A DNA stretch of 64,000 nt, from assembly GCA_045616445.1 (NCBI GenBank), contig JAZLGR010000017.1, positions 1-64,000 of the forward strand, in the 5' to 3' direction. This DNA comes from Fimousia sp045616445. Lineage in GTDB: Bacteria; Bacillota; Clostridia; Lachnospirales; Lachnospiraceae. The notes beneath the pieces are model-generated. The model did no database searches. It worked only from the letters and a program-made list of their open reading frames with translations, and was not told the DNA's origin. Positions 17,284 to 26,531 of this stretch are shown here, one piece after another (positions within the stretch are counted from its first letter, which is position 1; every line of letters begins with the position of its first letter). The translations under genes and the position numbers were made by a program.

Positions 17284-18495
17284 ATGAATATCGTTAAGAA
17301 AATCTACTGCCGTGTCTTCCAGACCGGATTAAGAATTGCACTTCCATTTCTTCCATATAGAAAGCCAAGAATCTTAAAGAGCGTGGATGATATCCCGGGA
17401 GTATTATTAAAGAAAAAACTCGATACCGTACTGATCGTTACAGACCCTGGCATCTCTGGTCTTGGACTAACCTTACACTTACAGGATGTCCTGACAGAAG
17501 CCGGTATCAATTATATCTTATATGATGAAACTGCAGCCAATCCAACCACAGACAACGTGGATGAAACCATGGCACTTTACCTTGAGAATGGCTGTAAAGC
17601 CATCATTGGTTTCGGCGGTGGCTCTTCCATGGACTGTGCCAAGGCAACCGGTGCCAAAATCGCAAAGCCAAAACAGCCTCTTTCCAAGATGGAAGGTATC
17701 TTAAAGGTACATAAGAAGATTCCGCCACTTTTCGCAATCCCAACAACTGCTGGTACCGGAAGTGAAGCAACTCTTGCTGCAGTCATTGTAGATTCTGAAA
17801 CAAGACATAAGTATGCCATCAACGACTTCCCACTGATTCCACGTTACGCAGTATTAGATCCGAAGGTAACCACATCCCTTCCACCATTCATCACTGCAAC
17901 AACTGGTATGGATGCCCTTACCCATGCGGTAGAAGCCTACATTGGCCGTTCCACCACACCGGGAACCAGAGCTGATGCGTTGATTGCGACGGAACTCATT
18001 TTCAAAAATCTGGACACCGCTTACTATAACGGCGAAGACCTTCAGGCAAGAAAGCAGATGCTTCACGCTGCTTACTACGCAGGCTGTTCCTTTACAAAAT
18101 CCTACGTTGGTTATGTCCATGCCATCGCACATTCCGTTGGCGGACAGTACAATGTACCTCACGGCCTTGCCAATGCCATCATTCTTCCAATGTTATTAGA
18201 AGCTTATGGCCCAGCCATCCATGAAAAATTAAAACGTCTGGCAATCGCAGCTGACGTGGCAACAGAAGACACAGATGCCGAAACAGCAGCAGAAGCATTT
18301 ATCCAGGCAATCAAGGACATGAAGAGACGCTACGGAATCGGCGATACCATCCCGGAAATCGTAAAAGACGACATTCCGAAGCTTGCAAAATACGCAGACA
18401 AAGAAGCAAACCCTCTCTATCCGGTTCCAGTGCTGATGAATGCCGGCGAACTGGCACATTTTTATGAACAGCTTCTTGAGGAGGAAGAAGAATAA
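17284..18495 (+). CDS. Iron-containing alcohol dehydrogenase
   Basis: This is a group III (Fe-dependent) alcohol dehydrogenase of 403 residues. It shows the nucleotide-binding FGGGSSMDCAK segment, PTTAGTGSEAT, and the metal-ligand histidines in DALTHAVEAY, HAIAHSVGGQYNVPHG. Its stop codon overlaps the start of the aldehyde dehydrogenase (TAATG). The pair could interconvert an alcohol, its aldehyde and the acid, typical of fermentative redox balancing; the substrate is not evident. Confidence 0.93.
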   Translation: MNIVKKIYCRVFQTGLRIALPFLPYRKPRILKSVDDIPGVLLKKKLDTVLIVTDPGISGLGLTLHLQDVLTEAGINYILYDETAANPTTDNVDETMALYLENGCKAIIGFGGGSSMDCAKATGAKIAKPKQPLSKMEGILKVHKKIPPLFAIPTTAGTGSEATLAAVIVDSETRHKYAINDFPLIPRYAVLDPKVTTSLPPFITATTGMDALTHAVEAYIGRSTTPGTRADALIATELIFKNLDTAYYNGEDLQARKQMLHAAYYAGCSFTKSYVGYVHAIAHSVGGQYNVPHGLANAIILPMLLEAYGPAIHEKLKRLAIAADVATEDTDAETAAEAFIQAIKDMKRRYGIGDTIPEIVKDDIPKLAKYADKEANPLYPVPVLMNAGELAHFYEQLLEEEEE

Positions 18496-19874
18496 TGACA
18501 GGTGAAGAAATCAGAGCAATCGTAGCGCGTCAGAGAGCGTATTTCTACGAAGGCCATACCTTAGATATTGAAGAACGAATCAAATCCCTTGGTCGCTTAA
18601 AAAAGGCCATGCAGAAATATGAAAAGGAAATCGGTGAAGCCATCCAGGCCGATTTAGGCAAAAGTGCATTTGAAAGCTATATGTGCGAGACCGGGATTAC
18701 CTTATCCGAAATTTCCTACATGGAAAAGCACACAAGAAAATTCGCAAAGGAAAAACGAGTGAAGACTCCGCTGGCACAGTATGTGTCCCGCAGCTATAAG
18801 CTTCCATCTCCACACGGCGTAGTGCTCATCATGAGCCCATGGAACTATCCGGTACTCCTTTCCTTAGAACCACTGGTGGATGCAGTGGCTGCCGGCAACA
18901 CCGTTGTGTTAAAGCCAAGTGCTTACTCTCCTAATACCAGCGCCATCATTGAACGCATCGTGCAGGAATCCTTCCCACCGGAACACGTAACTGTAGTAAC
19001 AGGTGGCCGCGAAGAGAACACTGCTCTCTTAGAAGAGAAATTCGACTATATCTTCTTTACCGGAAGTCAGGCAGTCGGCAAGATTGTTATGGAAAAAGCA
19101 TCCAGATATCTGACACCGGTTACCTTAGAGCTTGGCGGAAAGAGCCCATGTATTGTGGATAAAACTGCCAATATCAAGCTTGCTGCAAAGCGTATCGTAT
19201 GGGGCAAATACTTAAACTGTGGTCAGACCTGCGTGGCACCGGACTACATCTACTGTGACGGTGAGATCAAGGACGAATTGATCGAAGAGATCATCAAGCA
19301 GATCCGCAAGCAGTTTGGCAAGGATCCATTACAGAATAAAAACTATGGAAAAATCATCAATGACAAGCATTTCAACCGTATTGTGGGACTGATTGATCCA
19401 GAGAAAGTCGTTGTAGGCGGACGAATCAATGAAACTACATGCCAGATTGCGCCAACTGTGATGAATAATGTAACATTTGACGATGCAATCATGCAGGAAG
19501 AGATCTTCGGACCGGTTCTTCCAATCCTTACCTACACTGATATCGTGGATGCTGTTGGCAAGATCAATTCCATGGCTCATCCACTGGCATTGTATATCTT
19601 CAGCTCTGACAAGACCATCATCGATTATGTGACCAATTCTGTCGGATTTGGCGGTGGCTGTGTGAATGATACCATCATCCACCTGGCAACCTCTGAAATG
19701 GGCTTCGGTGGATTCGGTGAAAGCGGCATGGGTTCCTATCATGGCAAAGACGGTTTCGATACCTTCTCCCATTATAAGAGCATTGTAGATAAGAAAACCT
19801 GGCTGGATCTTCCAATGCGATATCAGCCATTCAGAAAGATCAATGAGATGCTGATTCATTTCTTCCTGAAATAG
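18495..19874 (+). CDS. NAD(P)-dependent aldehyde dehydrogenase
   Basis: This 459-residue protein matches the short, class-3-like aldehyde dehydrogenases. Visible motifs are SPWNYPVLL, FFTGSQAVGKIVME (cofactor loop), the catalytic glutamate in LELGGKSP and the catalytic cysteine in NCGQTC. A hydrophobic C-terminus (EMLIHFFLK) could associate with membrane, as in some class-3 enzymes. It is translationally coupled to the alcohol dehydrogenase upstream. Confidence 0.94.
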   Translation: MTGEEIRAIVARQRAYFYEGHTLDIEERIKSLGRLKKAMQKYEKEIGEAIQADLGKSAFESYMCETGITLSEISYMEKHTRKFAKEKRVKTPLAQYVSRSYKLPSPHGVVLIMSPWNYPVLLSLEPLVDAVAAGNTVVLKPSAYSPNTSAIIERIVQESFPPEHVTVVTGGREENTALLEEKFDYIFFTGSQAVGKIVMEKASRYLTPVTLELGGKSPCIVDKTANIKLAAKRIVWGKYLNCGQTCVAPDYIYCDGEIKDELIEEIIKQIRKQFGKDPLQNKNYGKIINDKHFNRIVGLIDPEKVVVGGRINETTCQIAPTVMNNVTFDDAIMQEEIFGPVLPILTYTDIVDAVGKINSMAHPLALYIFSSDKTIIDYVTNSVGFGGGCVNDTIIHLATSEMGFGGFGESGMGSYHGKDGFDTFSHYKSIVDKKTWLDLPMRYQPFRKINEMLIHFFLK

Positions 19875-19917
19875 TGGTTTTAGAATAGATATTCCGAAAT
19901 AGAATGACAGAGCACAA

Positions 19918-19948
19918 AATCCCCGGAAATTGATTTCCCGGGGATTTA
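19918..19948. terminator. Bidirectional terminator between convergent genes
   Basis: AATCCCCGG pairs with CCGGGGATT, with flanking A- and T-rich runs on both sides. It separates the aldehyde dehydrogenase (plus) from the regulator at 19959 (minus). Confidence 0.85.
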
Positions 19949-19958
19949 TTATTGCACA

Positions 19959-20633
19959 TTATTTTTTATTGATATTCTTGATTACTGTAATTTCCTGATT
20001 GTAGATATGGCCCTTCATGAGTTTTCTTGCCCGTTCGCCATCACCATCGAAGATGGCATCGGTAATCTGGCGATGTTCCTTTACCAGTGTCTGATGGTAA
20101 GCAACATCCTTAACATATTCCAGACGGTAGCGGTAGATCAGCTCTCTTAAGTTGTTTACAATGACAGTCAGTCTAGGGTTATCTACGATATCGAAGATGA
20201 CATCGTGGAAATCCATATCCTTATCTGCGATTTCTGCAAAATCTCCAGATTCTACTGCTTTTTCAAAGGAGAGAAGCGCATCGCGAAGATCCTTTCTTCC
20301 ATCCTCTGTAATGCGAGAAGATGCAAGGGATGCGCCAAGCTCTTCCAATGCACATCTTACATCCAGTACATCGCGAAGATCCTTTTCTGTAATTCTGGCT
20401 ACTTCTGCACCTTTACGAGGAATCATCACAACAAGTCCTTCTAATTCCAGCTTACGGATGGCTTCTCTGACTGGTGTACGGCTAACGCCGAGACGTTCTG
20501 CCAGCGCAATCTCCATGAGACGTTCACCAGGTGCGAATTCACCTGTAATAATTGCTTTTCTTAAAATATTAAATACTACATCACGAAGTGGTAAATATTC
20601 GTTGATATTCACCTTCAGTTTATCGCTACTCAT
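19959..20633 (-). CDS. FadR-subfamily (FCD domain) GntR transcriptional regulator
   Basis: An N-terminal winged helix-turn-helix (GEFAPGERLMEIALAERLGVSRTPVREAIRKLE) is followed by an all-helical FCD ligand domain (DVRCALEELGASLA...DMDFHDVIFD...HRQITDAI). At 224 residues it is typical. The ribosome binding site GGGAG overlaps the end of ispE, three bases upstream, so it is in the ispE operon. Targets unknown; the convergent alcohol/aldehyde dehydrogenase genes are possible but unsupported. Confidence 0.92.
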   Translation of the reverse strand: MSSDKLKVNINEYLPLRDVVFNILRKAIITGEFAPGERLMEIALAERLGVSRTPVREAIRKLELEGLVVMIPRKGAEVARITEKDLRDVLDVRCALEELGASLASSRITEDGRKDLRDALLSFEKAVESGDFAEIADKDMDFHDVIFDIVDNPRLTVIVNNLRELIYRYRLEYVKDVAYHQTLVKEHRQITDAIFDGDGERARKLMKGHIYNQEITVIKNINKK

Positions 20634-20636
20634 CTT

Positions 20637-21518
20637 TTATACTCCCTGTTTTTTCACGTTAAATGGTTTTACCACATATGCCTGCTTGATGAAGTCAAAC
20701 TTGCGCATGCCTTCTAAAGCCTTCTTTGCTGTTTCTTTACTATCATAAATACCAAAAATAGTTGGGCCGCTGCCACTCATCAGAGAATTGATCGCGCCTG
20801 CATCTCTCATATACTGCTTGATCTCCTCGATCATTGGATAATCCTTGCAGGTTACGGTTTCGAGCACATTCTCAAGGCGGTCACAGATGCCCTGTAAATC
20901 CTGATTCTTCAGTGCATCCACGATACCGTCGATATCTGGATGTTCTTCTAATTCATTGGCTCTTAAATTCTGGTATACATACTTTGTAGATACGCTGATT
21001 CCTGGTTTTGCCAGTAGGATATAGCAGTCTGGCATTGGTGGAAGTGGCGTTAAGATCTCGCCGATTCCTTCAGATAAGCAGGTTCCTCTCATCACACAGT
21101 AAGGAACGTCTGCGCCTAAAGTAACACCATAGTCCATCAACTGCTGTTTGGTTAATTTCAGATTAAATAAGCGGTTCATGCCAACCAAAGTTGCTGCGCA
21201 GTCTGTACTTCCTCCAGCCATGCCTGCTGCAACCGGAATCTTCTTCTCCAAAGAGATCTCAACCCCTTCTTTGATGTTATATTCCTTCTTTAAAAGCTCT
21301 GCCGCTTTGTAGATTAAATTGTTCTTGTTTGTAGGAAGGAAAGACAGATTCACAGATAAACGAATCTCATCTTCCGGAATTACCTTCATTGTGATCAGGT
21401 CATAAAGTTCCACAGTCTGCATGATCATGCGAAGCTCGTGATATCCATCTTCGCGTTTTCTGACTACATCCAGACCAAGGTTAATCTTGCCATAAGCACG
21501 TAACTGTAACTCTTTCAT
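20637..21518 (-). CDS. ispE: 4-diphosphocytidyl-2-C-methyl-D-erythritol kinase
   Basis: This GHMP kinase phosphorylates CDP-ME in the non-mevalonate isoprenoid pathway. It shows the N-terminal AYGKINLGLDV motif, the ATP-binding loop PVAAGMAGGSTDCAA and the C-terminal MSGSGPTIFGIY motif. The length of 293 residues is normal. AAGGAG precedes the ATG. It is followed after three bases by the GntR regulator. Confidence 0.97.
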   Translation of the reverse strand: MKELQLRAYGKINLGLDVVRKREDGYHELRMIMQTVELYDLITMKVIPEDEIRLSVNLSFLPTNKNNLIYKAAELLKKEYNIKEGVEISLEKKIPVAAGMAGGSTDCAATLVGMNRLFNLKLTKQQLMDYGVTLGADVPYCVMRGTCLSEGIGEILTPLPPMPDCYILLAKPGISVSTKYVYQNLRANELEEHPDIDGIVDALKNQDLQGICDRLENVLETVTCKDYPMIEEIKQYMRDAGAINSLMSGSGPTIFGIYDSKETAKKALEGMRKFDFIKQAYVVKPFNVKKQGV

Positions 21519-21663
21519 AACTTCTCCTTATTGGTTTAACCCGTTTTTGTCTTTTTATTAGTATTTTACTTTGTCTTATTATAAAAATTGTATTTTTATC
21601 CGTACAATATTCTGTATACATTGTAGCAAAGATTACCAAATTTTTCAATTAAAAAGTACACAA

Positions 21664-21698
21664 CGAAAAAAGAGCTCCGCAGATATTCTGCGAAGCTC
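21664..21698 (-). terminator. ftsH terminator
   Basis: On the minus strand GAGCTTCGCAGA and TCTGCGGAGCTC form a long stem followed by TTTTTTCG, 14 bases past the ftsH stop. Confidence 0.9.
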
Positions 21699-21712
21699 AT
21701 AACTTTAATCTA

Positions 21713-23689
21713 TTATTCTTCTGTTGGCTGATCTGTAGGTTCTTCCACTACAGGTTCTTCTACTGCCTGTTCCACAACCTCTACTGCTTCCACTTCAGCT
21801 ACAACCTGAGCTGCTTCTGCCTGGGCTGCCAGGACGCGGTCGCCTTCCACCTCTTTTAAGATCTTCATGAATTCCTTACCGGTGATGGTTTCCTTCTCAA
21901 GAAGGAATTCTGCCACACGGTCTAAGATATCCATGTTGTTCATAATCAGAGTGACTGCCTTCTGATATGCGTCATTGACAATCTGCATAACTTCTTTGTC
22001 GATTTCTGCTTCTGTCACTTCAGAACATTCTAATACACGGCGTCCATCTAAGTACTGGCCCGCGATTCGTTCTAATCCAACTACACCGAAGGTATCAGAC
22101 ATACCATACTGGGTAACCATAGCTCTTGCGATGGCTGTTGCACGCTCGATATCATTGGATGCACCGGTTGTCACAGAATGGAACTTGATCTGTTCTGCAG
22201 CACGTCCACCGTAGAAGGATACCAGATCTGCCAGCATCTCGTCTTTGGTCTTTAAGTACTTCTCTTCTTCCGGTGTCTGCATGGTGTAGCCAAGGGCTCC
22301 CATGGTTCTTGGTACGATGGTAATCTTCTGAACCGGTTCGGAATTCTTCTGAAGGGCCATAACGAGGGCATGTCCGACTTCGTGGTATGCAACCACGCGT
22401 TTTTCCTGCTCGCTCATGATACGGTCTTTCTTTTCCTTACCTGCGATAACTACTTCAACCGCTTCAAATAAATCCTTCTGAGATACCGCCTTACGGCCTT
22501 CCTTAACGGCTAAGAGGGCAGCTTCATTGACCATATTGGCAAGGTCTGCACCTACTGCACCGGAGGTTGCAAGGGCAATTTCTTTGAGATCTACGGTTTC
22601 ATCCATATGTACATCCTTGGAATGTACTTTTAAGATTTCAATACGTCCCTTTAAGTCAGGGCGTTCTACAACGACACGACGGTCGAATCGGCCTGGTCGT
22701 AATAATGCTTTATCCAGTACTTCCGGACGGTTGGTTGCAGCCAGGATGATGATACCCTTAGAGCTGTCAAATCCATCCATCTCAGCAAGTAATGCATTCA
22801 GTGTCTGTTCACGTTCGTCATTGCCACCGCCAAAACGAGTGTCTCGACTCTTACCGATGGCATCGATTTCGTCAATGAAGATGATACATGGTGCCACATC
22901 CTGTGCCTGTTTGAACAAATCACGTACACGGGATGCACCTACACCAACGAACATTTCTACAAAGTCAGAACCGGAAAGGAAGAAGAATGGTACGCCTGCT
23001 TCCCCGGCAAGTGCTTTCGCCATTAATGTTTTACCAGTTCCCGGAGGTCCCACCATCAGTGCACCCTTTGGAAGTCTGGCACCGATTTCCACGTAGCGTT
23101 CCGGATTGTTCAGGAAGTCTACCATCTCCATTAAGGATTCCTTGGATTCTTCCTGTCCTGCCACATCTGCGAAGGTTACGCCGGTTTCCTTTTCCATATA
23201 GAGCTTGGCATTGCTCTTGCCAACGCCCATGATACCGCCGCCACCTTTGCCGCCAACGTTACGCATCATCAGGAAGAAGAAGCCGTAGATCAATACGAAT
23301 GGAAGTACCCAGGAAAGGATGACGGATGTAATCATCGCGGAAGCATCCTCTGGCTTCACATTGAATTTGGCTCCGGATTTCACCAGTCTTTCAACCACAT
23401 TATAATCACTGGCGAATGGAATGACGCGGTAGGTTGTCTTGGAGATTGGATTCTCCTGTTTCTTTGGTGTGACGATAAATCTGCCGTTTTCCGAAACAAC
23501 GGACTCGATTTCATGATTTTCCATCATTGTAACAAATTTATCGTAAGTTATTTCTGTCTGAGTTCCCTTACTGTAACGGCTCATCAGCATATTCACAAAG
23601 GCTGTAAAAATCAGCGCAATGATTAAAACCACAACAATCGGTTTGATCTTTTTCATGTCGGGTTTGTTCTTTTTATCTTTATTATCCAA
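21713..23689 (-). CDS. ftsH: ATP-dependent zinc metalloprotease FtsH
   Basis: This is a membrane AAA+ protease for quality control of membrane and cytosolic proteins. Two transmembrane segments (about 13-32 and 105-130) flank an extracytoplasmic loop. They are followed by the AAA domain (Walker A GPPGTGKT near 210, SRH ATNRPEVLDKALLRPGRFDR) and the M41 protease with HEVGH. The C-terminus is an acidic Val/Glu-rich tail. The start is TTG at 23689 with AGGAGGG seven bases upstream; no ATG fits. At 658 residues the length is normal. Confidence 0.97.
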   Translation of the reverse strand: MDNKDKKNKPDMKKIKPIVVVLIIALIFTAFVNMLMSRYSKGTQTEITYDKFVTMMENHEIESVVSENGRFIVTPKKQENPISKTTYRVIPFASDYNVVERLVKSGAKFNVKPEDASAMITSVILSWVLPFVLIYGFFFLMMRNVGGKGGGGIMGVGKSNAKLYMEKETGVTFADVAGQEESKESLMEMVDFLNNPERYVEIGARLPKGALMVGPPGTGKTLMAKALAGEAGVPFFFLSGSDFVEMFVGVGASRVRDLFKQAQDVAPCIIFIDEIDAIGKSRDTRFGGGNDEREQTLNALLAEMDGFDSSKGIIILAATNRPEVLDKALLRPGRFDRRVVVERPDLKGRIEILKVHSKDVHMDETVDLKEIALATSGAVGADLANMVNEAALLAVKEGRKAVSQKDLFEAVEVVIAGKEKKDRIMSEQEKRVVAYHEVGHALVMALQKNSEPVQKITIVPRTMGALGYTMQTPEEEKYLKTKDEMLADLVSFYGGRAAEQIKFHSVTTGASNDIERATAIARAMVTQYGMSDTFGVVGLERIAGQYLDGRRVLECSEVTEAEIDKEVMQIVNDAYQKAVTLIMNNMDILDRVAEFLLEKETITGKEFMKILKEVEGDRVLAAQAEAAQVVAEVEAVEVVEQAVEEPVVEEPTDQPTEE

Positions 23690-23732
23690 ATGTTTACCCT
23701 CCTATATATACTCGCACAAAGGTACAAATGTA

Positions 23733-23761
23733 ATTATATGAGTTTCCCATCTTAAAATCAA
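23733..23761 (-). promoter_or_regulatory. ftsH promoter
   Basis: On the minus strand TTGATT (23756-23761) and TATAAT (23733-23738) have a 17-base spacer, ending about 44 bases before the ftsH start. Confidence 0.65.
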
Positions 23762-23799
23762 TAAAACATTTCTAAAATATATATGAAAAATCGCCAATT

Positions 23800-25938
23800 T
23801 TAAAGGTTTTTCATAGATAATGCGATTCTTTTTTTCTTCACATCCACGCTTAATACCTTCACTTCCACCACATCTCCGATGGAAACAACATCCAGCGGAT
23901 GCTTCACATAACGGTCAGCCAGCTGAGAGATGTGTACCAGCCCATCCTGGTGTACGCCGATGTCCACAAATGCCCCGAAATCGATGACATTCCTCACCGT
24001 TCCGGTTAAGATCATGCCTTCCTTCAGGTCTTCCATGGTCATGACATCCTTGCGAAGCAGCGGTTTTGGCATATCGCTTCGTGGGTCTCTGCCTGGCTTT
24101 TCCAGTTCGCTGAGCATATCGGCCAATGTCTCTGCCCCGATTCCAAGCTTTTCGGCCATGGCTTTTTTGTCTCTCACTTTTTTAGAGATACCAGCAAAGC
24201 CCTGTTCGGACAGTGCTTTTTGATCATATCCAAGCTCTTTTAACAGTTCTTCTGCTGCCTTATAGGATTCCGGATGAACTGCAGTGGCATCAAGTGGCTG
24301 TTTGCCGCCTCGAATTCGTAAAAATCCTGCGCACTGTTCAAAGGCCTTAGGGCCAAGCTTGGCAACCTTAAGGAGTTCCCGGCGAGTTTTGAAGGAACCC
24401 TGCTCTTCGCGGTAGAGAATAATATTCTTGGCAATGGTCTTGTTGATGCCAGATACGTACTCTAAAAGGGAAGCAGATGCAGTGTTGAGATCCACACCTA
24501 CACGGTTTACAGTGTCTTCCACCACACCTGACAAGGCACCTTCTAACTTCTTCTGGTTCATATCATGCTGATACTGGCCCACGCCGATGGCTTTTGGCTC
24601 AATCTTTACAAGCTCAGCCAGCGGATCCTGGACACGTCTTGCGATGGAGGCAGCGCTTCTCTGGCCCACATCAAAGTTCGGAAATTCTTCCTGGGCAAGC
24701 TTGCTTGCGGAACAGACAGACGCGCCAGCTTCATTGGTAATGATATAAGAAACGGGAATCTTGGCTTCAGAAAGCATCTCGGCAACAATAGCCTCAGATT
24801 CACGGGAAGCCGTACCATTGCCGATGGAAATCAGGGTGATTCCATACTTTTTGATCATGGCTTTCACTGTCTTTTTCGCCTGTTCCACTTTATTCTGTGG
24901 CGCAGTTGGATAAACCACAACAGTATCTAATACTTTTCCTGTGGTGTCCACAACGGCCAGCTTACAGCCGGTACGGAGAGCCGGGTCCCAGCCAAGAACC
25001 ACATGTCCTGTAATCGGTGGCTGTAACAGAAGCTGTTCCAAGTTCTTTCCAAACACCCTGATGGCCTCATCCTCTGCTTTTTCTGTCAGTTCAGAGCGGA
25101 TCTCGCGTTCCACTGCAGGAAAGATCAGTCTCTTATAGGCATCCTCACAGGCTGCTGCCAGATACCCTTCCGTAGATGCATTGTTGCCACGAATGATCTT
25201 GCGTTTTAAGTAGGAAAGAATCTTTTCTTCTTCCACAGAAACCTTCACTGTAAGGATTTTCTCTTTTTCGCCACGGTTTAAGGCAAGAATACGATATCCG
25301 GGAATTTTGTTGATTCTCTCCTGGAAGTCATAGTACATCTCGTATACAGAATCCTCTGTGCCTGATTTCTTCTCAGATAGGATCAGGCCGTTTCGGAAAG
25401 TGAAATCACGGATATAGCGACGGTACTCTGCCTCGTCAGCCACATTCTCCGCGATAATATCAGATGCACCTGCGATGGCTTCAGCTACGGTTTTCACTTC
25501 ATCGGAAAGGTAGGCTTTCGCTTCCTCCTCCATGGATTTCTTCGTCATCTGCAGTGTCATAATGTTGGCCAGGCCCTCTAATCCCTTTTCGCGGGCAATC
25601 ATGGCTCTGGTTCTTCTTTTTTGTTTGTAAGGGCGGTATAAGTCTTCTAAGACAACCATGGTATCTGCTGCCTCAATCTGCTTCTTTAAATCTGCACTTA
25701 ATTTGCCCTGGGATTCGATGGATTTTAAGACTGTTTCCTTACGGGACTCCAGATTGCGGTAGTAAGTCAGACGTTCATCCAGATTTCGAAGCACCTCATC
25801 ATTCAATGACCCTGTTACTTCTTTTCGATAACGGGCAATGAATGGAATGGTGCAGCCCTCATCCATCAGTTTAATGGCAGCTTCAATCTGAGAGACTCTG
25901 ACGCCCAGCTCTTCGCTTAATTTTTGATTGATATCCAT
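23800..25938 (-). CDS. tex: Tex-type S1 RNA-binding transcriptional accessory protein
   Basis: This 712-residue protein has the Tex architecture: N-terminal helical domain, YqgF/RNase H-like domain (VVLGWDPALRTGCKLAVVD), helix-hairpin-helix domain (GVDLNTASASLLEYVSGI) and C-terminal S1 domain (GMILTGTVRNVIDFGAFVDIG). Tex proteins bind nucleic acids and affect transcription and stress tolerance. It is a single gene between ftsH and the dCMP deaminase terminator, with its own AAAGGA ribosome binding site. Confidence 0.95.
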   Translation of the reverse strand: MDINQKLSEELGVRVSQIEAAIKLMDEGCTIPFIARYRKEVTGSLNDEVLRNLDERLTYYRNLESRKETVLKSIESQGKLSADLKKQIEAADTMVVLEDLYRPYKQKRRTRAMIAREKGLEGLANIMTLQMTKKSMEEEAKAYLSDEVKTVAEAIAGASDIIAENVADEAEYRRYIRDFTFRNGLILSEKKSGTEDSVYEMYYDFQERINKIPGYRILALNRGEKEKILTVKVSVEEEKILSYLKRKIIRGNNASTEGYLAAACEDAYKRLIFPAVEREIRSELTEKAEDEAIRVFGKNLEQLLLQPPITGHVVLGWDPALRTGCKLAVVDTTGKVLDTVVVYPTAPQNKVEQAKKTVKAMIKKYGITLISIGNGTASRESEAIVAEMLSEAKIPVSYIITNEAGASVCSASKLAQEEFPNFDVGQRSAASIARRVQDPLAELVKIEPKAIGVGQYQHDMNQKKLEGALSGVVEDTVNRVGVDLNTASASLLEYVSGINKTIAKNIILYREEQGSFKTRRELLKVAKLGPKAFEQCAGFLRIRGGKQPLDATAVHPESYKAAEELLKELGYDQKALSEQGFAGISKKVRDKKAMAEKLGIGAETLADMLSELEKPGRDPRSDMPKPLLRKDVMTMEDLKEGMILTGTVRNVIDFGAFVDIGVHQDGLVHISQLADRYVKHPLDVVSIGDVVEVKVLSVDVKKKRIALSMKNL

Positions 25939-25987
25939 AATTTATATCTTCCTTTATCCTTATTTTCTTTTTCACGATGAAACAATG

Positions 25988-26014
25988 AAAAACCGGCCAG
26001 AACAGCCGGTTTTT
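25988..26014. terminator. Terminator after the dCMP deaminase gene
   Basis: AAAAACCGGC pairs with GCCGGTTTTT, giving T runs in both directions. It ends the glgA-deaminase unit seven bases after its stop. Confidence 0.9.
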
Positions 26015-26021
26015 CTCATAT

Positions 26022-26510
26022 TTAAAGTTTTAAAAATATCTCTTTTTCTTCTTCATGATACTGACGGTAGGTTACCCCTGCCATATCGAACATCATCTTG
26101 GAAGCTTTGGTGCCTGGAGTGTCTGCATATTTGTCAGAGAAGTAAACCACTTCTTTGATGCCCTTCTGGATGATGGCTTTCGCACATTCATTGCAAGGGA
26201 ATAAGGTTACGTAGCAGATGGAATCACGAAGACTTCCGCCACTGTAATTTAAGATTGCATTGAACTCTGCATGGCACACAAACATATACTTTGTTTCTAA
26301 TGGATCATCGCCCTCACGGCCCCATGGCATATCGTCGTCGTCACAGCCAATTGGCATGCCATTATAACCCATAGATAAGATCTTATGATCTCTGTTTACG
26401 ATACATGCACCGACCTGTGTGCTTGGATCCTTGCTTCGCATGGCAGCAAGCTGTGCCACACCCATGAAATACTGATCCCATGTAATATAATCTTCTCGTT
26501 TACCAGCCAT
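26022..26510 (-). CDS. Deoxycytidylate (dCMP) deaminase, ComEB-like
   Basis: This zinc enzyme deaminates dCMP to dUMP for thymidylate synthesis. Zinc ligands are visible in CHAEFNA (His-Ala-Glu) and PCNEC; residues DPSTQVGACIV are typical of the family. The start is set at the ATG at 26510 (MAGKRED), which has GGAGG eight bases upstream; the ATG 15 bases earlier overlaps that site. It lies 21 bases after glgA. Homologues occur in the com operon of Bacillus, but no competence gene is near. Confidence 0.93.
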   Translation of the reverse strand: MAGKREDYITWDQYFMGVAQLAAMRSKDPSTQVGACIVNRDHKILSMGYNGMPIGCDDDDMPWGREGDDPLETKYMFVCHAEFNAILNYSGGSLRDSICYVTLFPCNECAKAIIQKGIKEVVYFSDKYADTPGTKASKMMFDMAGVTYRQYHEEEKEIFLKL

Positions 26511-26531
26511 CAAAATGACCTCCACCAGAAA

